Below, in pieces: positions 1 through 9,752 of a DNA stretch of 64,000 nucleotides. Source of the stretch: an uncultured Mollicutes bacterium (GTDB lineage Bacteria > Bacillota_I > Bacilli_A > Acholeplasmatales > Anaeroplasmataceae). The notes beneath the pieces are model-generated. The model searched no databases, was not told the DNA's origin, and saw only the letters and a list, made by a program, of their open reading frames with translations. The position numbers were made by a program, and so were the translations under genes. Each line of letters opens with the position of its first letter. Within the stretch, counting starts at the first letter, position 1. The stretch lies in the NCBI GenBank assembly GCA_947174785.1, contig CAMWKG010000006.1, positions 1 to 64,000 on the forward strand, written 5' to 3'.

Positions 1-23
1 ATATGAAAATGAATAAGATTTCC

Positions 24-57
24 CCTCTTAGTGAAAAACTAAGAGGTTTTTCTTTTT
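24..57 (+). terminator. Rho-independent terminator of an upstream gene
   Basis: A perfect 9-bp stem (CCTCTTAGT / ACTAAGAGG) with a GAAAA loop is followed by TTTTTCTTTTT. It must end a plus-strand gene lying before the window. Confidence 0.85.
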
Positions 58-82
58 AAAGTGGAATAATTTTTAAAAGTAT

Positions 83-104
83 ACATAGAGATATATCTCT
101 ATGT
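83..104. repeat. 22-bp perfect palindrome upstream of the nucleotidyltransferase gene
   Basis: Two 11-base half sites (ACATAGAGATA and its exact complement) meet without a spacer. There is no T-run after it, so it is not a typical terminator. It lies about 70 bases before the TATAAT at 175-180 and could be an operator or a cruciform-forming site. Confidence 0.4.
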
Positions 105-222
105 AAACGACAAAATTCGAGGAACGCTCCATAATTTTTACAAAAACAGGGTTTTTATTTCAAAATTTTTTTGTTATAATTATATTTAGATAAAAACAAT
201 GGAGAATAAAGGAGTGTAAAAA

Positions 223-2143
<1,921 letters not shown>

Positions 2144-2166
2144 GGCCCTAAAAGGGTCTTTTTTTT
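2144..2166 (+). terminator. Rho-independent terminator after the kinase gene
   Basis: GGCCCT pairs with AGGGTC (one G-T pair) around an AAA loop and is followed by eight T. It separates the kinase pair from the polysaccharide locus. Confidence 0.8.
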
Positions 2167-2217
2167 GCCAAAATTTGTCAAAAATGGAGCAAATCTTCAA
2201 TAAAATGTACAATTTTG

Positions 2218-2246
2218 TTGATATACTCCAAAATGTATGATATAAT
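2218..2246 (+). promoter_or_regulatory. sigma-A promoter of the polysaccharide-utilisation locus
   Basis: TTGATA (2218-2223) and TATAAT (2241-2246) are separated by exactly 17 bases. It is the only strong promoter seen before the first genes of the locus. Confidence 0.75.
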
Positions 2247-2279
2247 CATATCATAAAAGGGAGGAGTGCGCGCAAATTT

Positions 2280-2293
2280 AGAAAGCGCTTTCA
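2280..2293. promoter_or_regulatory. cre-like catabolite-control site
   Basis: AGAAAGCGCTTTCA contains a perfect 12-bp palindrome (2281-2292) and differs from the CcpA consensus TGWAANCGNTNWCA only at the first base. It lies about 30 bases downstream of the expected transcription start, where bound CcpA would block elongation. This fits glucose repression of a polysaccharide locus; CcpA itself is not in the window. Confidence 0.65.
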
Positions 2294-2315
2294 AATTAAG
2301 AAGGGGATGACATGT

Positions 2316-3137
2316 ATGATGAAACTAAAAATTGTCAATGAACAGAACAATGAATTACTTATAAGTTCCGCCCAAGATAGTATTTGCAGTATATATAATT
2401 TTGAGTATCAAGATGGGGATTGGCTTATTGTAGATTATGATAAAAAAGGTGGATTTTATAAAATTCGTTTAGAAGATACGATGCTTGAATCTATTGTCTA
2501 TGTTCCAAGCAATTGTCTTATCTATCACATCCCTATTAAAAGTCAAAGAAAAAATTACTCTCCAAAATCTTTTTACGGAGATTGTCATATTATAACCATT
2601 TCAGAAGCTACAGAAGAAGAGATATACCAAAGAAGAAATCTTGCATTTAATCCATATGATCAACACGAGAACGACAGTTTTTTCCCACATTCCTCTGCAA
2701 ATGTTGAAACGAGAAACGAATGTGTGTTTGCAAGCCGAAATGCAATAGATGGATATTTCTTCAATGAATCCCATGGAAGTTTTCCTTACCAAAGTTGGGG
2801 GATTAATAAAAACCCTAATGCTGAATTTAAAATAGATTTTGGTAGAGAAGTACTGATTGATGAAATTGTTTTGACTCTTAGAGCCGACTTTCCTCATGAC
2901 AACTATTGGAAATCTGCTACCCTAGTCTTTTCCGATGGTAGCGAAATTTTGATGCATCTGAATAAAACTGCAGAAAGGCAATCCATACGTTTTGAAAGCA
3001 AAAAGGTAAGAACCATTACTTTAAAAAATTTAATTAAGGGAGAAGAGCTATCTGATTTCCCGGCACTCACACAATTTGAGGCGTGGGGCTATGAAATAAA
3101 AAAAGTAAAGAAAGGAGAGAAAAATGAAAAAGGTTAA
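2316..3137 (+). CDS. cytoplasmic protein with a discoidin-like C-terminal half, function unknown
   Basis: I do not recognise the whole protein. The C-terminal half (about residues 130-265) reads like an F5/8 type C (discoidin) carbohydrate-binding fold: conserved ASRNAIDGYF, a WG pair, FKIDFGREVLIDEIVL and a terminal aromatic strand. There is no signal peptide or membrane segment, so it should be cytoplasmic, unusual for a discoidin module. ATG 2316 is preferred over ATG 2307 because AAGGGG (2301-2306) sits nine bases before it and directly abuts the other. It is first in the locus and overlaps the GH88 gene by 14 bases. It may bind or process imported oligosaccharide; that is inference. Confidence 0.55.
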   Translation: MMKLKIVNEQNNELLISSAQDSICSIYNFEYQDGDWLIVDYDKKGGFYKIRLEDTMLESIVYVPSNCLIYHIPIKSQRKNYSPKSFYGDCHIITISEATEEEIYQRRNLAFNPYDQHENDSFFPHSSANVETRNECVFASRNAIDGYFFNESHGSFPYQSWGINKNPNAEFKIDFGREVLIDEIVLTLRADFPHDNYWKSATLVFSDGSEILMHLNKTAERQSIRFESKKVRTITLKNLIKGEELSDFPALTQFEAWGYEIKKVKKGEKNEKG

Positions 3138-4350
3138 TTTAGAAAAGATTCAAAGAGAAGAATTTAAGATTTGCCCTGAATTTTCTAAAGAGGATATTAA
3201 AGCTGTTTTAGACAAAGTTGTAAAAATTGTAGACCATATGTTACTTAAATTCCATGGGGATTCCTTTCCTAGAGCATGTAGTAAGGGATATGTATATGAC
3301 TCGGTTGGAAATTTAAAATGGGATAGTAGCAATAACGAAAGTATATGGACAACATCCTTTTGGACAGGAATTTTGTGGTTGGTTTATGAGTACACAAATG
3401 ATGATAAGTACAAAATAGAAGCTCAAAAACATTCAGAATCTTTCCGGCAAAGAATAGACAATTATTATAACAAAAACGAAGAAGAAGCTGGTTTGAATCA
3501 TCATGATTTGGGATTTCTTTATAGCCTCTCTACTGTGGCAGATTATAAACTGACAGGGTCGAAACGAGCCTTAGAAACCTCACTTATGGCAGCCAACCTC
3601 TTATCTAAGCGTTACATAGATAAAGCTAAGATTTTACAAGCGTGGGGAGATATGAACGATGAAAATCAAAGAGGACGTATGATTATTGATTGTAATTTAA
3701 ATATTCCACTTCTATATTTCGCAAATGAATTTAAAGAAGATAATGAGTATTACTGGATGGCTTACAATCATGCAAAAACGGCAAGCCAATATATAATTCG
3801 AGAGGATGCCTCGACCTTCCATACCTTCCACATGGATACGGAAACAGGAAAACCAAGATTTGGATCTACGCATCAAGGATATAGCGATGATTCCTGTTGG
3901 GCTAGAGGACAGGCGTGGGGAATTATGGGATTTCCAATTTCCTATCGCTACACCAAAGATTTAGAGTTTATTGATAAGGCAAAGTGCTTAGCAAATTACT
4001 TCCTGAATCGATTACCTAAAGATTATGTATGTAATTGGGATTTGATTTTTTTAGGAGAAGATGATCAAAGAGATACAAGTGCGGCAGCAATTGCAGCAAT
4101 AGGTCTTTTAGAACTTTCAGAATTTCTTCCTAAGACAGATGAAACTAAGACCATGTATAAAAATGCTAGCTTGTATATAGCAAAGTCGTTATCAGAAAAA
4201 TACCTAGGAGATAATTTAGAAGGCATTTTAAAAAGTGGAGTATATTTTTACCATGGCGGTCTAGGTATTGACGAATATGTAATATTTGGGGATTACTTCT
4301 TCGTTGAACTATTATTAAGATTATATAAGAAATGGAATTCATATTGGTAG
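3124..4350 (+). CDS. glycoside hydrolase family 88, unsaturated glucuronyl hydrolase
   Basis: A 408-residue cytoplasmic enzyme (no signal peptide) of the size and alpha/alpha-barrel character of GH88. It would hydrate the 4,5 double bond of the terminal unsaturated uronic acid left by polysaccharide lyases, releasing the amino sugar. NHHDLGF (residues 125-131) carries Asp128, matching the catalytic Asp of the family's HD[IL]GF motif, and RGQAWGIMGF (261-270) is the other family hallmark. The start follows AAAGGAGAG inside the preceding gene. Lyases, an amino-sugar pathway and an ABC importer in the same locus support action on glycosaminoglycan-type disaccharides. The exact linkage is not known. 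Confidence 0.88.
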   Translation: MKKVNLEKIQREEFKICPEFSKEDIKAVLDKVVKIVDHMLLKFHGDSFPRACSKGYVYDSVGNLKWDSSNNESIWTTSFWTGILWLVYEYTNDDKYKIEAQKHSESFRQRIDNYYNKNEEEAGLNHHDLGFLYSLSTVADYKLTGSKRALETSLMAANLLSKRYIDKAKILQAWGDMNDENQRGRMIIDCNLNIPLLYFANEFKEDNEYYWMAYNHAKTASQYIIREDASTFHTFHMDTETGKPRFGSTHQGYSDDSCWARGQAWGIMGFPISYRYTKDLEFIDKAKCLANYFLNRLPKDYVCNWDLIFLGEDDQRDTSAAAIAAIGLLELSEFLPKTDETKTMYKNASLYIAKSLSEKYLGDNLEGILKSGVYFYHGGLGIDEYVIFGDYFFVELLLRLYKKWNSYW

Positions 4351-4360
4351 GAGGGGAAAT

Positions 4361-5383
4361 ATGGAAGCAGAAATCTTAGAAAACCCTGAAGTAATACAAC
4401 CTGATGAAGGTAAGGAATCTTCAGAACAAAAGTTAAAAACAAACACTTTCAAAGATAAAATGAAAAAGTATATCAAATATAACTGGCAAATCTATTTATT
4501 ATTTTTACCAGCATTTATTTGGATGATCATGTTTGTGTTTGTTCCATTTATTTCCAATGTTTATATGTCCTTTATGGATTATAGTACAGAAAAGGGATTA
4601 ATTGGTAGCCCGTTTGTGGGAGTAAGTAATTATGTAGAATTCTTCACAATGGATGGATTCTGGGGACTGTTGGGAAATACGTTACTATTAAACGTGTTAG
4701 TTTTAGTAATAGGCTTCCCTGCAGCAATTTTACTAGCAATTATGATTTATGAATCTAGAAGTAAAGTGGTAAAGGGTATTGCCCAAACAACAACCTTCTT
4801 GCCTTTCTTTATTTCAGCAGTAGTCGTTTGTAATTTAGTGATTGAGTTTTTAAAGTCTGACACAGGTATGATTGTGAACATCCTAGCAGCTTTGCATATT
4901 GTCGATCCAGAGAACAAGCCAGAGCTTTTAGAGAATCCGGCAGCCTTTAGATGGATTTATGCACTTATGGAACTATGGCAAACGATAGGATACAATTCCT
5001 TAATTTATCTTGCAGCATTATCTGCGATAGACACATCTCTATACGAAGCTGCATCAATGGATGGTGCTGGAAAGTTTAGACAGATTTTCCATGTAACATT
5101 ACCTGGAATTGCACCAACAATCATTATCACTTTGATATTGAAAATTGGAAAATTATTATCCATGGGATATGAAAAGGTCTTGTTATTACAAAATGTTTAT
5201 AACAAGCCGACATCTGAAATTATAAGTACGTATGTATATACTGTTACCCTAGGCCAAGAATTGGGTATTCCAAACTATGGTCTAGCAGCAACGATAGGTC
5301 TATTTGATGCGGTAGTTGCAATTGTGTTGGTTACTATTGTAAACAAAGTTGCTAAGAAAGTATCGGATACTCAGTTATGGTAG
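4361..5383 (+). CDS. ABC sugar transporter permease, UgpA/LplB type
   Basis: A 340-residue inner-membrane permease with six predicted transmembrane segments after a charged N-terminal extension of about 40 residues. The cytoplasmic EAA loop is visible as EAASMDGAGKFRQIF (from residue 229), the site that docks the ATPase. It pairs with the next gene as the two-permease core of a carbohydrate uptake transporter whose binding protein (14474-16120) and ATPase (25961-27058) lie farther down the same locus. By context it should import unsaturated oligosaccharides. The SD is GAGGGG before the ATG. Confidence 0.9.
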   Translation: MEAEILENPEVIQPDEGKESSEQKLKTNTFKDKMKKYIKYNWQIYLLFLPAFIWMIMFVFVPFISNVYMSFMDYSTEKGLIGSPFVGVSNYVEFFTMDGFWGLLGNTLLLNVLVLVIGFPAAILLAIMIYESRSKVVKGIAQTTTFLPFFISAVVVCNLVIEFLKSDTGMIVNILAALHIVDPENKPELLENPAAFRWIYALMELWQTIGYNSLIYLAALSAIDTSLYEAASMDGAGKFRQIFHVTLPGIAPTIIITLILKIGKLLSMGYEKVLLLQNVYNKPTSEIISTYVYTVTLGQELGIPNYGLAATIGLFDAVVAIVLVTIVNKVAKKVSDTQLW

Positions 5384-5392
5384 GTGATTAAA

Positions 5393-6280
5393 GTGAAAAT
5401 GGATTTAAGTTTACAAAATTTCAAAAAAAGACTAACTGTAGATAATATCTTAGGTGTTGTCAATAATGTGTTATTAATCGTTTTATCCATAATAACACTT
5501 TATCCAATACTTTATATCTTTATCACTGCTGTAAGTAATCCGCAATCATTCACAAACGCGGTAAATCACAATAAGTTTTTACTTTTTCCACAAGGCTTTA
5601 CGGCAGAATTTTTAGTAGAACATTTAAAAAATATTGAAATATGGCGTGCTTATGGTAATACAATTCTCTATACTCTTTTAGGTACAGCTATCAGCTTATT
5701 CTTGAGTATCACTTGTGCTTATGTTTTATCCAGAAAAGGATTAAAGGCAATAAAGGTGATGAGTATTATTGTTGTATTAACTATGTGGTTAAAGCCAGGT
5801 ATGATAGCAACTTATACAAACATTTTAAATTTAGGACTAATGGGAAGTATATTTGGTATTTTATTACCATTTGCATTCTCAGCCTATAATGTAATTTTAT
5901 TAAGAACCTATTTTGCAGCAATTCCTCAAGATATTGATGAATCTGCACAAATAGATGGAGCATCTCACTTTAGAATGCTGACAAGCATTTATATTCCGGC
6001 AAGTGGACCTGCAATAACTACTGTTGGATTATTCTATGCTATTGAACGTTGGAATGGATATTTCTGGGCGGAGCTTGTCTTAACAGATCCAAACAAACAG
6101 CCTTTACAAGTAGTAGTTAAGAAGATGCTTGAAAATCAAGGAGATGCTGGCGGTCTATTCAATAATGGAACTGTATCAGCATTCGCATTAATTATAATCG
6201 CTATTGTTCCAATCATGTTAATATTCCCATTCATCCAGAAGTATTTCAAAAAGGGTGTCATGGTTGGATCAGTTAAATAA
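5393..6280 (+). CDS. ABC sugar transporter permease, UgpE/YtcP type
   Basis: The second permease, about 295 residues, six transmembrane helices, with the EAA loop ESAQIDGASHFRMLTSIYIP (from about residue 183). The gene is packed directly behind the first permease. GTG 5384, GTG 5393 and ATG 5399 are all in frame; AGGTGA (5382-5387) best serves GTG 5393. The protein resembles the YtcP/LplC group that works with large LipO/LplA-type binding proteins, which is what the locus encodes. Streptobacillus moniliformis is a known case of ABC import of unsaturated glycosaminoglycan disaccharides. Confidence 0.88.
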   Translation: MKMDLSLQNFKKRLTVDNILGVVNNVLLIVLSIITLYPILYIFITAVSNPQSFTNAVNHNKFLLFPQGFTAEFLVEHLKNIEIWRAYGNTILYTLLGTAISLFLSITCAYVLSRKGLKAIKVMSIIVVLTMWLKPGMIATYTNILNLGLMGSIFGILLPFAFSAYNVILLRTYFAAIPQDIDESAQIDGASHFRMLTSIYIPASGPAITTVGLFYAIERWNGYFWAELVLTDPNKQPLQVVVKKMLENQGDAGGLFNNGTVSAFALIIIAIVPIMLIFPFIQKYFKKGVMVGSVK

Positions 6281-6303
6281 TAAAAAAGAAAGGAATGAAA
6301 AAA

Positions 6304-9300
6304 ATGGCGAAATTCAAAAAATTATTTTTAAGTGCTGCAATGCTATTTGGCATTTGCGCCATAGGGGGGGGTCTTACATCTCATGCAGAAGAGGGAGACC
6401 AAGAAGAACCTGCAGAATTAACAGAACACTTTAGTTTTGATGAAGAATTTAATTATACTAATGAAGGTACAGTAACTACTGGTGCAGGTAGTAATGCCAG
6501 TCTTCAAAATATTAGTACAGCTGCGTATACTAACGAATTGGTTCATGATGAAGACCAAAACGAGGATTATTTGAAGATAAGCTTTCATGCAGAATCTCTA
6601 ACAAGTTGTGCTGGTACAAACTATGTTTTCAGACCAAATGGTGGTGCTGGAAATGTTATTGATTTAGCTTCTAGTAGCAATAAGGATGCAGTAATAAAAA
6701 TTAGATTTAAAACCGGAACTGAGAACAGAAAGACATTCCGTTTATATATGGCTGGTGGAAATTATGATGTTATCAATCTAATTAGCGGTCATCTTTATTA
6801 TACATTTAATAATAAGATTGATGGTAGTGATCCAGACTATGAGACGTTTGGCTCCGTATCTGTAAATCAATGGCATGAAGCTGTCATAGTTTTAAAAGAC
6901 AATGGTGCTCCAGCGGATGCTTCATCCCCTTCACCAGATAGAATTTACTTATATCTTGATAATCAATTCATATATGAAAAACCTTTTAAGGATGGAAAGA
7001 ATTATAATGGACAAGTATCACAATTGATTCACCTACTTCATGCAAGTACTAAAACGGATGAAGAAACTTGCATAGATTATATTAGAGTAGGACAATTTAA
7101 TGCACCTGTTGTAACTCAACTAAGTGATATGGAAGCTTACAAAAATATACCATTTGCATTTGAAGATTTTATTTCTGGAGCAAACAGTGCATATTTACCT
7201 TCTATTTTACCAACTTACGATGTAGATTTTACAGTTAAAGATAGTGGAGACGCATTAGAAAAAACAACATCTGGAAATATTACAACATATTCATTAGATG
7301 GAACTGACTATATGGAGTATTCAACTTTAACAAAGAAATATACTGCATTGACAGAAACTGAATTGACTGCAACAATTACATGTTCTAATGGTACTTCTGA
7401 ACCAATCGGGTTTGAACCAATTAGTTTTGATATTTCTGTTAGTGAATATACAGAACCAATTCCAGTAGAAGAAATTGTTGTCTCACAACCAAATATTGTA
7501 AAAAACGATTCAATAACTTTAGGTGCTGGAGAAAAATATGATTTAACCCAATTATTTGGAGCATACCCAACTACTGCTACTGATTTAGAAGTTTCTTATA
7601 CAGTAGAAGATGAAGAGATTGCACATGTTACAGATTCTACTTTAGAAGCTTTAGCAAATGGTTCTACAACGTTAACTATTACTGCTAATGGTGGTGGAGA
7701 AGAAGTTTCAAAAGAAATTACACTTAATGTAACAAAAGGATATTATTCAATATTAAACGGCTATACAACTGAAGACACATGTACAGCAGGTGGTCAAGAA
7801 TTTGCTGGATATGAAAGCTCTAAAGCTTCTACCAAAGATTTTGCACCAGTTACTGTTGTTACAGATCCTGTATTTGGTAATGTGATAAAGTTTACAGGTG
7901 TAGGTGAAACTACAAATGGTGCAGCAGCACATTTAAATCTACATATTCCTGCAGAAGAGCTTGTAGCAAATAAGGATTACAAACTTACTGGTTGGGTAAA
8001 GATGGAAAATGATGGAGCTGTAAACAAAGATGCAAGATTAGATGTTAAAATTATTATGTATTATCTTGAAGAAGGCAATTATGGCTATCCAAAGCAAGGT
8101 GTACTTCCTTATCGTGTTGAATATGCTACAATAAAAGTTAGTCAAGCAGGATCAGGATGGGTTCCTTTTGAAATGGAAATTCCTGCAAATTTCGATACAA
8201 ATGCAAACGGCTTTAATTTTGCTGGATTAAAAGTAGAAATTGCTGCTTGGAATGTACAAGACAAGATAGATAGTTATATTACTCACTTAAATTTAGTAGA
8301 ACAAGATAGTGTTAACCTTTCTAGCTGGGAATTAGCTGATGAAGAAGGACCTGTTAAAGAAGAATATACTTTAAGTGCAGGAAGCACTTTACAGTTAAAT
8401 GCAGTACCAGTTCCATCAACTGCAGTTGTTGAGGCAAATTATGAATCATCAGATCCTACAATTGCAACAGTTGATGAAAATGGATTAGTAACAACTTTAA
8501 ATAAAGCAGGCGAAACAACAATAACAGTTACTGTTGGAACAGTTGAAAAAACTGTTAAGATCATTGTAACTAAGGGTGCAACAGCTATTTCTGGTGATAA
8601 GAATAGCTTTGAAATGAACATTGATGAATTTGAAAAAGATGGACAATATGAAGCTGTTTGTGCGATTACAGTAACACCAGCCGACTCAACTAGTGTACTT
8701 GATGTTACAGTAGCAGATGAAACAGTTTGTAAAGCAGAATTAATTGATAATGAATTATGGTTAAGTGATGCTAAGGTTGGATCTACAACTGTTACAGTAT
8801 TCTCAAAAGATGATCCTACAGTTAAGTTTGAACTTACAGTTACCTTTACAAAAGGTGGCACTGAAAATCCAGATCCAGAAACTTATGCAATTACTTTCGA
8901 TATGCATGGACATGGAACTGCACCAACAAGTGTTGCACCAGCTATAGCATTACCAACACCACTACCTAGTGTAGCAGATGTAGATGGTTGGCATTTTGAG
9001 GGCTGGTACCTAGATGCAGAATATAAGACAGCAGCAGAAGCGGGAGCTTCAATTACAAGTGCAACAGTACTTCATGCAAAATGGTCAGCAGTAAGTGAAA
9101 ATCCAAATCCAGAAACTTATACCATTACTTATGATGTACAAGGACATGGAATAGCACCAACAATCGTTGCTAATGTTACAGCATTACCAGCAAAGCTTCC
9201 TGAGGTTACTGCAGAAGGTTATGTATTTGGTGGTTGGTATTTAGATGCTGATTGTACAACTAAGGCAGTAGAAGGTGCAGCAATCACAGCAAATACAACT

Positions 9301-9744
9301 CTTTATGCAAAGTGGACTCAAGTACCAGAAGTTACTTATACCATTACTTATGATGTACAAGGACATGGAACTGCACCAGCAAGTGTTACAGGAACAAAGC
9401 TTCCTGATCCATTACCTGTATTATCAGAAACAGGATATACATTTGGTGGCTGGTATTTAGATGCTAATTGTACTCAGGCAGCAGAAGCAGGAGCAGAGAT
9501 TACTGAAGATACAACATTATATGCAAAGTGGACTGAAAAACAAACAGTTACTCCAACTCCTGAAAAGCCAAAGAAGAATGGTCTTTCTGGAGGTGCTGTT
9601 GCCGGAATCGTTATTGGTGTAATTGCCGTTTTAGGTTTAGCTGGAGGCCTAGCATTCTTCTTTATTAAAAAGAATCAAGCTCCAAAAGCAGCTGAAAGCA
9701 AAGAAGAACCAGAAAATAAAGAAAACACAGAAGATAAGGAATAA
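6304..9744 (+). CDS. large surface protein with LamG-like, Ig-like, CBM-like and InlB-repeat domains
   Basis: About 1146 residues. In order: signal peptide ending near SHAEE; a LamG/concanavalin-like domain (about 36-275); Ig-like regions (to about 478); a CBM-like jelly roll (about 478-663); two further Ig-like domains; three InlB B-repeats (about 857-1077) with the GWYLDA...LYAKWT pattern; one transmembrane helix (about 1092-1123); a charged tail. No LPXTG is present, so it should be anchored by the helix with its bulk outside. No catalytic domain is recognised; it probably binds the polymer. ATG 6304 is chosen because AAAGGA directly abuts ATG 6295. Eight consecutive G (6364-6371) lie within the signal-peptide codons. 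Confidence 0.75.
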   Translation: MAKFKKLFLSAAMLFGICAIGGGLTSHAEEGDQEEPAELTEHFSFDEEFNYTNEGTVTTGAGSNASLQNISTAAYTNELVHDEDQNEDYLKISFHAESLTSCAGTNYVFRPNGGAGNVIDLASSSNKDAVIKIRFKTGTENRKTFRLYMAGGNYDVINLISGHLYYTFNNKIDGSDPDYETFGSVSVNQWHEAVIVLKDNGAPADASSPSPDRIYLYLDNQFIYEKPFKDGKNYNGQVSQLIHLLHASTKTDEETCIDYIRVGQFNAPVVTQLSDMEAYKNIPFAFEDFISGANSAYLPSILPTYDVDFTVKDSGDALEKTTSGNITTYSLDGTDYMEYSTLTKKYTALTETELTATITCSNGTSEPIGFEPISFDISVSEYTEPIPVEEIVVSQPNIVKNDSITLGAGEKYDLTQLFGAYPTTATDLEVSYTVEDEEIAHVTDSTLEALANGSTTLTITANGGGEEVSKEITLNVTKGYYSILNGYTTEDTCTAGGQEFAGYESSKASTKDFAPVTVVTDPVFGNVIKFTGVGETTNGAAAHLNLHIPAEELVANKDYKLTGWVKMENDGAVNKDARLDVKIIMYYLEEGNYGYPKQGVLPYRVEYATIKVSQAGSGWVPFEMEIPANFDTNANGFNFAGLKVEIAAWNVQDKIDSYITHLNLVEQDSVNLSSWELADEEGPVKEEYTLSAGSTLQLNAVPVPSTAVVEANYESSDPTIATVDENGLVTTLNKAGETTITVTVGTVEKTVKIIVTKGATAISGDKNSFEMNIDEFEKDGQYEAVCAITVTPADSTSVLDVTVADETVCKAELIDNELWLSDAKVGSTTVTVFSKDDPTVKFELTVTFTKGGTENPDPETYAITFDMHGHGTAPTSVAPAIALPTPLPSVADVDGWHFEGWYLDAEYKTAAEAGASITSATVLHAKWSAVSENPNPETYTITYDVQGHGIAPTIVANVTALPAKLPEVTAEGYVFGGWYLDADCTTKAVEGAAITANTTLYAKWTQVPEVTYTITYDVQGHGTAPASVTGTKLPDPLPVLSETGYTFGGWYLDANCTQAAEAGAEITEDTTLYAKWTEKQTVTPTPEKPKKNGLSGGAVAGIVIGVIAVLGLAGGLAFFFIKKNQAPKAAESKEEPENKENTEDKE
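6364..6371 (+). repeat. poly-G tract (8 G) in signal-peptide codons
   Basis: Eight G in a row encode the Gly-Gly-Gly at about residues 21-23 of the surface protein. Losing one G brings TAA at 6419-6421 into frame; gaining one brings TAG at 6432-6434. Either change would truncate the protein to fewer than 50 residues. I found no other G or C run longer than five when reading the window. Confidence 0.7.
8874..9536 (+). repeat. three InlB B-repeat (Listeria-Bacteroides) units
   Basis: Three roughly 70-residue units each show an opening strand of TYDVQGHG type, a central GWYLDA and a closing LYAKW. Two of them share a 37-base exact DNA match (9115-9151 and 9334-9370). Confidence 0.8.
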
Positions 9745-9752
9745 GCGAATTT

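Noticed and set aside
8439-8861. A 140-residue open frame on the minus strand inside the first surface-protein gene
   Set aside because: Its residues (mostly V, T, S, A, P) mirror the Thr/Val-rich codons of the sense gene. No ribosome site and no recognisable motif; it is a shadow frame.
8874-9536. Regular DNA repeats that could suggest a CRISPR-like array
   Set aside because: They are in-frame InlB protein repeats of about 70 residues, with no unique spacers of constant size and no cas genes nearby.
9580-9744. Possible sortase (LPXTG) anchor at the end of the first surface protein
   Set aside because: No LPXTG-like sequence before the hydrophobic segment; the tail is long and rich in Glu/Lys, so a transmembrane anchor is the better reading.
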